Assembly: GCA_003224195.1 (NCBI GenBank)
Contig: QHYP01000027.1
Location: forward strand, 1 to 7,949
From: Acidobacteriota bacterium
GTDB taxonomy: Bacteria; Acidobacteriota; Terriglobia; Acidiferrales; UBA7541
Reading direction: 5' to 3'
Length of the DNA stretch: 7,949 nucleotides
Shown: positions 1 to 6,172 of the stretch, piece by piece
How the letters are laid out: each line of letters starts with the position of its first letter
Position numbering within the stretch: the stretch's first letter is position 1
Position numbers and translations under genes: made by a program
The notes under the pieces: generated by a model
The model's database searches: none
Seen by the model: the letters and a program-made list of their open reading frames with translations, nothing else
What the model was told of the DNA's origin: nothing

Positions 1-144
1 CTCGGCGTGGACAAGGAGCGCGGCTTCTTGAAGCCCGGTATGGCGGCGGACATCATCGCCACGCCGGAAAATCCGCTCGAAAACATTCAGACGCTCAAGA
101 AGGTTTCGTTCGTGATGAAGGATGGCGCCATCGTCAAGGAGTAG
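1..144 (+). CDS. C-terminal end of an amidohydrolase family protein (partial)
   Basis: The open frame enters from the left edge and ends at TAG 142-144, leaving 47 residues. The segment GFLKPGMAADIIA followed by NPLENI and a final VMKDGAIVKE is the typical closing part of metal-dependent amidohydrolases of the imidazolonepropionase-like and dihydroorotase-like group. There the small beta-sandwich domain is completed after the TIM barrel (G.l..G..AD.....NPl......v..V...G). The catalytic metal ligands lie upstream, outside the window, so the substrate cannot be named; a peptidase-like or cyclic-amide hydrolase is equally possible. The gene is convergent with lgt, and the two reading frames overlap by 11 bases at their stops. 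The family call is fairly firm; any finer function would be a guess. Confidence 0.75.
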   Translation, partial: LGVDKERGFLKPGMAADIIATPENPLENIQTLKKVSFVMKDGAIVKE

Positions 145-895
145 GCGCTTCCCTTTTTTTGAGGCGCCAAAGAAGCAGGGCCCCGAAAAGAATGGAGAGG
201 AGGCTGGCCGCCTGCGCGTTGGAGAGGCCGAAAAACGATTTCGGATTGATGCGGATGAACTCGATCAAAAACCGCGCGGCTCCGGTGAGGATCAGGTAGT
301 TGCAGAAAATCTCGCCGCCCGCTTTCGGCCCGCGCAGCGCTTTTGTTCCCATGCGCCAGAGAAACGCGGCAATCGCCATCCAGATGATGAATTCGTAGAC
401 CGGCGTGGGATGCACGCGCTCCGTCGTCGGCACAACGCCATTCGGGAAGCTCATGCCCCAGGGCAGCAACGTTGGCACGCCATAATCGCCGTCGCCGGAA
501 AGCAGGCAGCCGATTCGCCCGATGGCGTAGCCGGCCGCCGCAGCGGGCGAGCAAGCGTCCAGGAATTCGAGGATGGGCAACTTCGCCCGGCGCGCGAGAA
601 TCAGGAGCGCGGTCAGGCCGCCGAGGAATCCACCGAACCATGCAAACCCAAACCGGCTGATGAGCCAGGGCCACGGGTCCGCGAAGAACTCGCCCGGGCT
701 CTCGAGCGCATGATAGAGCCGCGCGCCGACGATTCCGGCAATCCCGGCGACGCCGATCATCCAGAAGGCGTCCGCGCTCAGCCGCCGCCGGTTGAAGTCA
801 GCTTGCAGGATGTACGCAGAAAGGAGCAAGCCGGTAGCCACCATCAAGCCAAACGTGGGAATGTTCAGCGGGCCAAGATGGAGGTAGGGGTGCAT
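134..895 (-). CDS. lgt: Prolipoprotein diacylglyceryl transferase
   Basis: Lgt moves diacylglycerol from phosphatidylglycerol to the lipobox cysteine of prolipoproteins in the inner membrane, the first step of lipoprotein maturation. The 253-residue protein is rich in membrane segments and shows the family landmarks in order: a periplasmic-type N-terminus with PTFGLM (13-18), GARLYH (57-62), WFGGFLGG (86-93), GRIGC (126-130) with GDGDYG (134-139), HPTPVYE (162-168) and ARFLIEFIR (207-215). R127 and R208 match the two arginines known to be essential in E. coli Lgt (R143, R239). Against E. coli, recalled Y26 aligns with F15, H103 with F87 and N146 with C130. The GRIGC/GDGDYG form seems to be a lineage variant rather than damage. 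ATG at 895 is supported by the MHPYLHLGPLNIPTFG start, though no Shine-Dalgarno sequence is visible. It lies downstream of the permease on the same strand, but the 142-base gap with hairpins argues for its own promoter. Confidence 0.95.
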   Translation of the reverse strand: MHPYLHLGPLNIPTFGLMVATGLLLSAYILQADFNRRRLSADAFWMIGVAGIAGIVGARLYHALESPGEFFADPWPWLISRFGFAWFGGFLGGLTALLILARRAKLPILEFLDACSPAAAAGYAIGRIGCLLSGDGDYGVPTLLPWGMSFPNGVVPTTERVHPTPVYEFIIWMAIAAFLWRMGTKALRGPKAGGEIFCNYLILTGAARFLIEFIRINPKSFFGLSNAQAASLLSILFGALLLWRLKKREAPTP

Positions 896-980
896 GAATC
901 AGCAGCGAGCCGTTGCCCCCGCAGTGTACACGAGGGGCGCCCGGCGACGCGAGCAGGCTTGCCATTGTCTGGTGCGACCG

Positions 981-997
981 CCCCGATTTTATCGGGG
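981..997. other. Perfect hairpin in the permease-lgt gap
   Basis: CCCCGAT, a TTT loop, then ATCGGGG gives a perfect 7-bp stem. It lies downstream of the permease stop and upstream of lgt, both on the minus strand. It has no T-run on either side, so it is not a classic intrinsic terminator. It could be a Rho-independent-like stop without a U-tract, an mRNA stability element or a protein site. The structure is certain on paper; its role is not. Confidence 0.4.
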
Positions 998-1006
998 TAA
1001 ACTCCG

Positions 1007-1023
1007 CAAGCGGCCGACGCTTG
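1007..1023. other. Second short hairpin directly after the permease stop
   Basis: CAAGCG, loop GCCGA, then CGCTTG gives a 6-bp stem that begins about 15 bases past the permease stop codon on the minus strand. Reading in the permease direction, no U-tract follows. Together with the hairpin at 981-997 it makes the permease 3' end the most structured part of this gap, consistent with transcript termination or end processing between the permease and lgt. Confidence 0.35.
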
Positions 1024-1037
1024 GCTGATGTGGCGCA

Positions 1038-2360
1038 CTATTTTTTTCGCGCCGATGCGCGGAGGAAAAATCCGAGCGCCAGCCATAAGCCAAGGGCAAT
1101 CCACTCTGCCACGGTGAAATGGCCCGGAATGAAAGGCACGAATTTCAGCAGAACCAGCGCCAGAGAGGCGAGGGCGCCGAATCCGGCAATCGCGCGAAGC
1201 TTCGCGCGCGGCTCGATCAGGCAGAACGAGAGGCAAGTGGCGAGCCAACCGAATGCGGACGCGGCGGAGCCCACTTCAGTGACCGGGACGAGAATGGCAT
1301 CGCCAAGCAGCAGACCCGCCGAGGTTCCGGCGCAAATCGCGAGGACGGCCGTGCCCGGCGTCCGAAAACGCGGATGCACGCGGCCCAAGCGCTCCGTCAC
1401 CGTGCCGGATCGGCCCAGCGCGAAGAGCAGCCGGCTGGAGGCAACGAAGTTTCCGTTGAAGCACTGGAACAGCCCGAAGAGAGCCATCGTCAAAATCAAA
1501 CTGACGGGCCATTTGGCTCCGATGGCTTGCTCGAAGGCGATTGCCGTGGCGAAACGCCTGCCGAGAAGGCCTTGCCACGGAGTGATGTACGCAACCGAAG
1601 CAATGGAAAGCGCGTAGAACAACGACCCGACCAGCAACGCCAGGGCGATCGCCTGCAGGAAGCCGCGGCTGCGGAAGCCGGGATGCGTTTCCTCGGCGCA
1701 TTTCGGGACGGACTCAAAGCCCGTCAGAAAATAGGGCACGATCTGGAGAGTCAGGAGGATCGAGACGAACGGAGTGGCGCGGAAGGAGGGATGGAAATTC
1801 GCAGGCGCGCCGCGCGTGGCGCTGATTCCCAGCACGAGGACGAACAGCAGCAGTACCGTCGAGGTAGCCGCGTTTTGAAAATTGGCGCTCAAGCGGATGC
1901 CGCGATAATTGAGAATGGTCAGCAGAATTGTCAGGCCGAGACCGAGCAGCAAACGGGGTAGAAAGACCGGCTGACCCGCCATGCGGTAAAGCTCCAGCGT
2001 GTCCAGAGAAGGAAAGATGTAGGCGGCGACTTTGCCAAAGGCCACGGCTTCCCACGGGCAAACAATGAAATAAGCGAGCAACATCGTCCAGCCGGTAAGA
2101 AAACTCACCGCCGGAGGAAACACTTGAGCCGTGTAGGCCGCCTCGCCCGCGGCATCCGGGAGGCGCTGCACCCACTGGCCATACACGTAGCCCACGGGGA
2201 GCAGCACAAGCCCGCCCAGCAAGAAGCCAAGCATTGCGCCGAGCGGGCCGCCGCGGGCGAGCCAGTCGTCCATCAAGACCAGCCAGCCGACACCGATCAT
2301 TGTGCCGAAGGCGAGCGTGAAATAGTCGGCGAGGCGGAGTTTGCGGGCGAGCGTGGGCAT
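1038..2360 (-). CDS. APC-superfamily amino-acid permease
   Basis: This 440-residue inner-membrane secondary transporter has about twelve predicted hydrophobic segments (roughly 14-31, 40-60, 85-113, 135-153, 166-180, 197-213, 234-258, 288-305, 336-356, 361-383, 388-405, 416-434). GTMIGVGW (19-26) is the unwound first-helix motif that binds the amino-acid backbone in APC transporters. YFLTGFESVPKCAEE (210-224) matches the helix 6 region, and NGNFVASSRLLFALGRSG (302-319) matches the conserved loop after helix 8. The length is normal for the APA/APC group. Substrate is not predictable from these motifs; amino acid or amine uptake or exchange is the likely class. The ATG at 2358-2360 places the first helix correctly, but no Shine-Dalgarno sequence precedes it. 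It is divergent from the Omp85 gene and ends in a KK tail just before the gap to lgt. Confidence 0.88.
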   Translation of the reverse strand: MPTLARKLRLADYFTLAFGTMIGVGWLVLMDDWLARGGPLGAMLGFLLGGLVLLPVGYVYGQWVQRLPDAAGEAAYTAQVFPPAVSFLTGWTMLLAYFIVCPWEAVAFGKVAAYIFPSLDTLELYRMAGQPVFLPRLLLGLGLTILLTILNYRGIRLSANFQNAATSTVLLLFVLVLGISATRGAPANFHPSFRATPFVSILLTLQIVPYFLTGFESVPKCAEETHPGFRSRGFLQAIALALLVGSLFYALSIASVAYITPWQGLLGRRFATAIAFEQAIGAKWPVSLILTMALFGLFQCFNGNFVASSRLLFALGRSGTVTERLGRVHPRFRTPGTAVLAICAGTSAGLLLGDAILVPVTEVGSAASAFGWLATCLSFCLIEPRAKLRAIAGFGALASLALVLLKFVPFIPGHFTVAEWIALGLWLALGFFLRASARKK

Positions 2361-2394
2361 TGGGCCAATCTACGGACGAGCGCAACGGCCGGTC

Positions 2395-2413
2395 CGGGAG
2401 TCCCGATTCTATA
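2395..2413 (-). promoter_or_regulatory. Candidate -10 element and adjoining palindrome upstream of the permease
   Basis: On the minus strand TATAGA (2413 to 2408), preceded by CTG, resembles a sigma-70 -10 hexamer and would place the transcript start near 2401, about 40 bases before the permease ATG. The spacing-correct -35 region (GCGTGC) is poor. Directly at the predicted start site lies the odd palindrome CGGGAGTCCCG (2395-2405), which could be an operator or chance. The rest of the 203-base divergent region shows only weak inverted repeats (CGGTT/AACCG at 2445-2457; ACAGAGA/TCTCTGT at 2480-2486 and 2524-2530), and no clear promoter for the Omp85 gene. Confidence 0.25.
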
Positions 2414-2555
2414 CAGTAGCCAGCTAATCCGCACGCAGCCCGACCGGTTCGTAACCGCGGGCTCCGGGATTTCAGGGTCACAGAGAAAATCTGAGAGACA
2501 ACCCGGTGACACGGGCCGACATCTCTCTGTTCATTGCGGTCAGTCTCCTGGGTGC

Positions 2556-2561
2556 GAGGAG
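2556..2561 (+). promoter_or_regulatory. Ribosome binding site deciding the Omp85 start
   Basis: GAGGAG ends two bases before ATG 2564, unusually close but the only good Shine-Dalgarno match nearby. The frame is open further upstream to a TTG at 2534, which has no ribosome binding site and would add ten charged residues before the signal peptide. The ATG is therefore preferred. Confidence 0.55.
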
Positions 2562-2563
2562 AA

Positions 2564-5116
2564 ATGAAGGTGCGCTGGGTCAGCCGCGCGATTTTTGTTG
2601 TGGCGTTTCTTGTCGGGTCAGCGCAAGCATTTCCCCAGACGGGTCCTCCGATAACTGAAAAGCGGTTTGCTCCCCTAGGTAACCGGGCACCTGCGCCAAC
2701 GATTGAGGAAATCGTGTTTGTCGGACTGCGCAGAATCGCGCGGGCGACGCTCGAAGCGCAGATTTCGACCCGAGCCGGGCAGGCGCTGGACACACGGCGC
2801 CTGGAGGCTGATGTACGTGCGCTGGCGCGTCTCGGGTGGTTCAGAGCGATTCGGGTGGAAACGCAAGACGTAGGGCTTCCGCCAGATACAGCCACAAAAA
2901 CCGGGCTGGGCGTCCGGCTAATTTTCCAGATCGAAGAGGAGCCATTCCTCGCAGGCGTGGATTACTCCGGCTCTCGACTGCTTTCGCCCGAACAGATTGA
3001 GAAAATGCTCACCGAAAAGAAAGCCGCGCCGCGCCTGGGCGTGCCCACCGATCCAGCGATTCTGCAGCGCATCGCACGAACGATTCAATCTGCGCTGGCC
3101 GAACTTGGGCACCCGCAGGCGAACGTGCGAATCTTCCGCGAAGAGTTGCCGAATGCCACGGTACGCGTCCGCTTTGAGATCAACGATGGGCCGCACACGC
3201 CGGTGGGGCAGGTCCAGTTCGAGGGCGATCCAGCCGTGCCGACGAAAACTCTGGCGCGGCGGATGCGACGCATCAAGCCCGGCGGCCTTTTCGCCGAGTT
3301 GCGTGGCGGAAACGCCTACACGCACGAGGCGTTCGAGGAAGACCGCGAACGAATCCTCGCCTATTACCAGAATCATGGCTACCCCGAGGCGCGGATCGGC
3401 GAGCCAAGCGTTTCCTCCTATGAGAAAAGCGCTCGCCGCTGGTTTCTCTGGCCGCACCGAGTGACGCGGACTCACCTCGCGCTCAACGTCCCGGCGGAAG
3501 CGGGACGCCTCTATCGGATTGACTCGATAGAAACGGGCGACTCTCTCCGAGAAGCGGCGGAAAAGCGCCGCGCCAAGCATGCGTCGCTTCCGAAGGTGAT
3601 TCCCCGGCAGGCGTATTCCGCGCAGATGATCGAGAATATGCGCCGCGCGTGGCTTGCGCGCGTTCAGCCGATCGCGCCGAAGAACGATTCTGCGCCCCAT
3701 CACAGCGTAGAGGTAACACAGACGCTGAATCGGGAGGCCGGCACAGCTCATGTGAAGTTCGCGCTGGTCGAATCGCCACCTTATGTCGTGCGGCACATCG
3801 AGTTTCGTGGGAACCACAAGTTCTCTGATCGCTTCTACCGCCGGCGTATTCTTCTCGAAGAGGGGCGTCCTTTCGATGAGCGCGCGCTCGAGGCAGGTCT
3901 GGCTCGCCTTGCGCGCACGGGATACTTCCATCCCATCAAAAAAGAGGACATTGCTGTCCGGACGGACGAGGCGAGTCACACGACGGACGTCACCATCCGA
4001 ATTGAGGAGATCGGGCAGCAGCGCGCGTTGCTGGTAGGAGGATACGGCTCATTTGGCAATACGCTCGGCATCGCCTACACCATCTTTGATTTGTTGCGCC
4101 GCGAGGAACTGTTGTCGGCTCAGATCGAGGGCGGACCGGAAAGTTTGCAGATCGCGCTGGGTCTGGCGAAGGAGGGTTTTCTGGGGTCGCGCGGGGCGCT
4201 GGCGTTTTCCGTGTTCAACAACGTAATTCGCCCGCGTTTTGCGAGCAGCCCGCAAGGGCCGTTCTTCACGATGCGGAGCGAAGGTGTGAACATGGGCTGG
4301 AGCTACGCGCTAACGAACACGGATGCGATTGGCGTGAATTATGGATTGTCACACTCGACCACAGACTATTCGCTCGCGCTTCCCGCAGGTTTGACGGGGT
4401 TGCTGCCAAGCCAGGTTCGCAGCGAAGTCTCGAGCCGTTCAGCGGGTTTCGCATGGACGTATGACGCAGGAAACGAACACACTCAATTCGCCAACTCGGT
4501 ATCCGGCGGTTGGCTGGGCGGCGGCGAGAACCTGCTTCGCTCTTCCGCTGAATACGGGCGAATCTTTCACGACCCGGTGTTTGCCAGGCAAAATGCGTGG
4601 GCGTTTCGCACCTCGGTGGGCGGCGTGGGCAGTTATCAGGGCGACATGCCACTGTACGTGCGGCTTTTTTCGGGCGACGACCTGGTGCGCGGACTGCGTC
4701 CCAGCGAGCTTGGACCGTACGCGATCGTCTCGACAGAGGCGGCATCGGGCGCGAAAACGTATTCGGCAACGCCGGCAGGATCGGACTTCGTGACGGCTGC
4801 GAATGCAGAATACCGCGTATCGCTCGGAGGCGGGAGCGAAGCAGCCGGCTTCTTTGACCTGGGATCGGGGCTGCTGCTGCCGAATTGGCTTGGCCGCGCG
4901 CGTCCTTCGCTACTCGACTCAACGAATGGCCTTTTGCACGGGTCGACGGGGATCGAGCTGCGCTGGACCGTTCCCGGAGTGCAAGTGCCGATTCGCGCGC
5001 ATTACGCGTTCAACGTGCTTCGACTCGATCGCTCATTGCTGCTTCCGGACAACTCTCTCTTCCGCGCGCATAACCGCTTCGCCGCGTTCGGCTGGGCGCT
5101 CGGCTCACTGTTCTGA
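2564..5116 (+). CDS. BamA-like Omp85 outer-membrane protein assembly factor with five POTRA domains
   Basis: The 850-residue protein begins with a signal peptide: basic MKVRWVSR, hydrophobic AIFVVAFLVG, and probable cleavage after SAQA near residue 22. Five POTRA-like beta-alpha-alpha-beta-beta units follow, at about 44-125, 127-210, 211-310, 317-405 and 406-482. Each carries the recurring f.G pattern, a hydrophobic helix ending in LGWF or TGYF, or a strand ending in a ...EE or ...ND/ES pair. The fourth is the most degenerate. From about 488 to the end it reads as a beta-barrel with alternating aromatic strands. It includes DDLVRGLRP (705-713), a version of the Omp85 loop 6 VRGF/Y motif, and ends in a C-terminal Phe as outer-membrane barrels do. 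There is no cysteine. Length and five POTRAs match BamA (E. coli 810 residues) better than TamA or FhaC. The usual BamA partners (skp/ompH, lpxD, rseP) are absent here, so it may be a paralogue; the gene symbol is left blank for that reason. PPK2 follows 30 bases later. Confidence 0.85.
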   Translation: MKVRWVSRAIFVVAFLVGSAQAFPQTGPPITEKRFAPLGNRAPAPTIEEIVFVGLRRIARATLEAQISTRAGQALDTRRLEADVRALARLGWFRAIRVETQDVGLPPDTATKTGLGVRLIFQIEEEPFLAGVDYSGSRLLSPEQIEKMLTEKKAAPRLGVPTDPAILQRIARTIQSALAELGHPQANVRIFREELPNATVRVRFEINDGPHTPVGQVQFEGDPAVPTKTLARRMRRIKPGGLFAELRGGNAYTHEAFEEDRERILAYYQNHGYPEARIGEPSVSSYEKSARRWFLWPHRVTRTHLALNVPAEAGRLYRIDSIETGDSLREAAEKRRAKHASLPKVIPRQAYSAQMIENMRRAWLARVQPIAPKNDSAPHHSVEVTQTLNREAGTAHVKFALVESPPYVVRHIEFRGNHKFSDRFYRRRILLEEGRPFDERALEAGLARLARTGYFHPIKKEDIAVRTDEASHTTDVTIRIEEIGQQRALLVGGYGSFGNTLGIAYTIFDLLRREELLSAQIEGGPESLQIALGLAKEGFLGSRGALAFSVFNNVIRPRFASSPQGPFFTMRSEGVNMGWSYALTNTDAIGVNYGLSHSTTDYSLALPAGLTGLLPSQVRSEVSSRSAGFAWTYDAGNEHTQFANSVSGGWLGGGENLLRSSAEYGRIFHDPVFARQNAWAFRTSVGGVGSYQGDMPLYVRLFSGDDLVRGLRPSELGPYAIVSTEAASGAKTYSATPAGSDFVTAANAEYRVSLGGGSEAAGFFDLGSGLLLPNWLGRARPSLLDSTNGLLHGSTGIELRWTVPGVQVPIRAHYAFNVLRLDRSLLLPDNSLFRAHNRFAAFGWALGSLF

Positions 5117-5146
5117 GCGGGGTGGCTGTACTACACTGCCCCAACC

Positions 5147-6049
5147 ATGAAACACGGCAATATCGCCAAGGAAGCGCGGGAGCACGCAAGGCCGTATTGC
5201 GTCAGCGACGGCGGCAAATTCCGCCTGAAGGATTTCGACCCGAACGACACGGGCACGCTGAAATCGAAAGAGCACGCCGAAGGAATGCTCGCGCGAGGCG
5301 TGGAACTGCTGAGCCATCTTCAGGAAAAGCTCTATGCGCAGGACCGCTGGGCCGTGCTGCTGATTTTTCAAGCGATGGATGCGGCCGGGAAAGACGGCGT
5401 CATCAAGCACGTCATGTCGGGAGTGAATCCGCAAGGATGCGAGGTTACTTCCTTCAAAGCTCCGAGCGAAGAAGAGCTCGATCACGACCACCTGTGGCGG
5501 ACGAATAAGCATCTTCCGGAGCGCGGACGGATCGGGATTTTCAACCGCTCGTACTATGAAGAAGTCCTTGTGGTGCGCGTTCATTCCGAGCTGCTCAAAA
5601 GGCAAAAAATTCCGGAACAGCTTGTGACCAAGGAAATCTGGGAGCAGCGCTTCGAAGACATTAATTGCTATGAGCGCTATTTGACGCGAAACGGCATCCT
5701 GATCCGGAAATTCTTCCTGCACGTCTCCAAGAAGGAACAGAAGAAGCGATTCCTCGAGCGCCTCGAAGATTCCAAGAAGAACTGGAAATTCTCGATGGCC
5801 GACGTGAAGGAGCGCGGCTTCTGGAAGGACTATCAGAAGTCGTACGAGGAGATGATCCAGCACACGGCGACGAAGCACGCGCCGTGGTACGTCGTGCCCG
5901 CGGACAACAAGTGGTTCACGCGCTTGGTGGTCGCCGGGGCCATCATCGACGCCCTGCGGGAATTGGACCTCTCCTTTCCGGACGTCGGCAAAGAAAAGCG
6001 AAAGGAACTTTCGGCCGTGCGCGAGGTACTGCTGCACGGCGAAGAGTGA
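5147..6049 (+). CDS. ppk2: Polyphosphate kinase 2 family phosphotransferase (class III-like)
   Basis: PPK2 enzymes transfer phosphate between polyphosphate and nucleotides in the cytoplasm; class III members phosphorylate AMP and ADP using polyphosphate. The 300-residue protein is a single PPK2 domain with a P-loop fold. FDPNDTG (30-36) is the N-terminal strand-loop common to single-domain PPK2. AMDAAGKDG (76-84) is the Walker A loop. GRIGIFNRSYYEEVLVVRVH (127-146) contains the Walker B strand and following basic helix. KKEQKKRFLERL (195-206) and NWKFSMADVKER (212-223) lie in the lid region. HAPWYVVPADNKWF (244-257) is a conserved C-terminal motif. Overall wording closely resembles my recollection of the Meiothermus ruber class III enzyme, but the class call should be treated as probable. 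ATG 5147 has no Shine-Dalgarno sequence; a TACACT hexamer at 5132-5137 might act as a -10, giving a near-leaderless mRNA. Otherwise it is read through from the Omp85 gene. Confidence 0.93.
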   Translation: MKHGNIAKEAREHARPYCVSDGGKFRLKDFDPNDTGTLKSKEHAEGMLARGVELLSHLQEKLYAQDRWAVLLIFQAMDAAGKDGVIKHVMSGVNPQGCEVTSFKAPSEEELDHDHLWRTNKHLPERGRIGIFNRSYYEEVLVVRVHSELLKRQKIPEQLVTKEIWEQRFEDINCYERYLTRNGILIRKFFLHVSKKEQKKRFLERLEDSKKNWKFSMADVKERGFWKDYQKSYEEMIQHTATKHAPWYVVPADNKWFTRLVVAGAIIDALRELDLSFPDVGKEKRKELSAVREVLLHGEE

Positions 6050-6074
6050 GCGCTTGGTGCGGGGAAAGCGCTTG
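6049..6074 (+). repeat. Two direct copies of AGCGCTTG after ppk2
   Basis: AGCGCTTG occurs at 6049-6056 and again at 6067-6074, 18 bases apart. The second copy sits inside the 8-bp palindrome AAGCGCTT (6066-6073) and overlaps the candidate -35 of the downstream symporter promoter. A second tandem pair, GATTCA at 6080-6085 and 6089-6094, fills the promoter spacer. Such spacing is what a transcription factor site could look like, but with words this short chance is not excluded. Confidence 0.35.
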
Positions 6075-6100
6075 ACTTTGATTCAAACGATTCAGATGAT
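6072..6100 (+). promoter_or_regulatory. Sigma-70-like promoter for the sodium:solute symporter gene
   Basis: TTGACT (6072-6077, five of six consensus bases) is followed after exactly 17 bases by GATGAT (6095-6100, four of six). The transcript would start near 6107 and have a leader of about 65 bases before the TTG start at 6173. It is the best promoter match in the window and lies in the only AT-leaning stretch of this gap. This supports the symporter being transcribed separately from ppk2. Confidence 0.5.
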
Positions 6101-6117
6101 ACGCGCTACTTTTGCCT

Positions 6118-6135
6118 GCGCCGATTGTGCGGCGC
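6118..6135 (+). other. Hairpin in the symporter leader
   Basis: GCGCCG, loop ATTGTG, then CGGCGC forms a 6-bp all-GC stem in the predicted 5' untranslated region, extendable by a T-G wobble and a C-G pair. No T-run follows, so it is unlikely to be an intrinsic terminator for ppk2. It may affect leader stability or translation. No known riboswitch pattern is recognisable. Confidence 0.35.
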
Positions 6136-6159
6136 GGTCCCCGAACAAGCATTACGGAC

Positions 6160-6166
6160 GGGAGAG
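6160..6166 (+). promoter_or_regulatory. Ribosome binding site supporting a TTG start
   Basis: GGGAGAG stands six bases before TTG 6173. The core GGGAG is eight bases from the start codon, an ordinary spacing. There is no in-frame ATG or GTG between it and the conserved first transmembrane helix, so this site decides the start of the symporter. Confidence 0.6.
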
Positions 6167-6172
6167 TCCTCC

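Noticed and set aside
122..1000. 292-codon plus-strand open frame opposite lgt
   Set aside because: It is low-complexity, rich in Arg, Ala, Glu and Pro, lacks any recognisable domain, and lies over the well-supported lgt gene. This is typical of antisense frames in GC-rich DNA.
1038..1050. T-run TTTTTTT near 1041-1047 as a possible terminator
   Set aside because: It is the lysine codons at the permease C-terminus read on the opposite strand, and no stem precedes it in the plus direction.
1119..1961. 280-codon plus-strand open frame opposite the permease
   Set aside because: Charged, repetitive Arg/Glu/Gln composition is the expected antisense of hydrophobic transmembrane codons.
2441..2470. 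tRNA T-arm-like stretch GGTTCGTAACC in the divergent intergenic region
   Set aside because: There is no matching acceptor, D-arm or anticodon arm upstream, and the stem is only five base pairs.
2918..3979. 353-codon minus-strand open frame opposite the Omp85 gene
   Set aside because: It has Arg-rich composition with no family resemblance and is fully embedded in the Omp85 coding sequence.
5105..6037. 310-codon minus-strand open frame opposite ppk2
   Set aside because: The frame mirrors the ppk2 codons and has no recognisable motif; ppk2 motifs are unambiguous on the plus strand.
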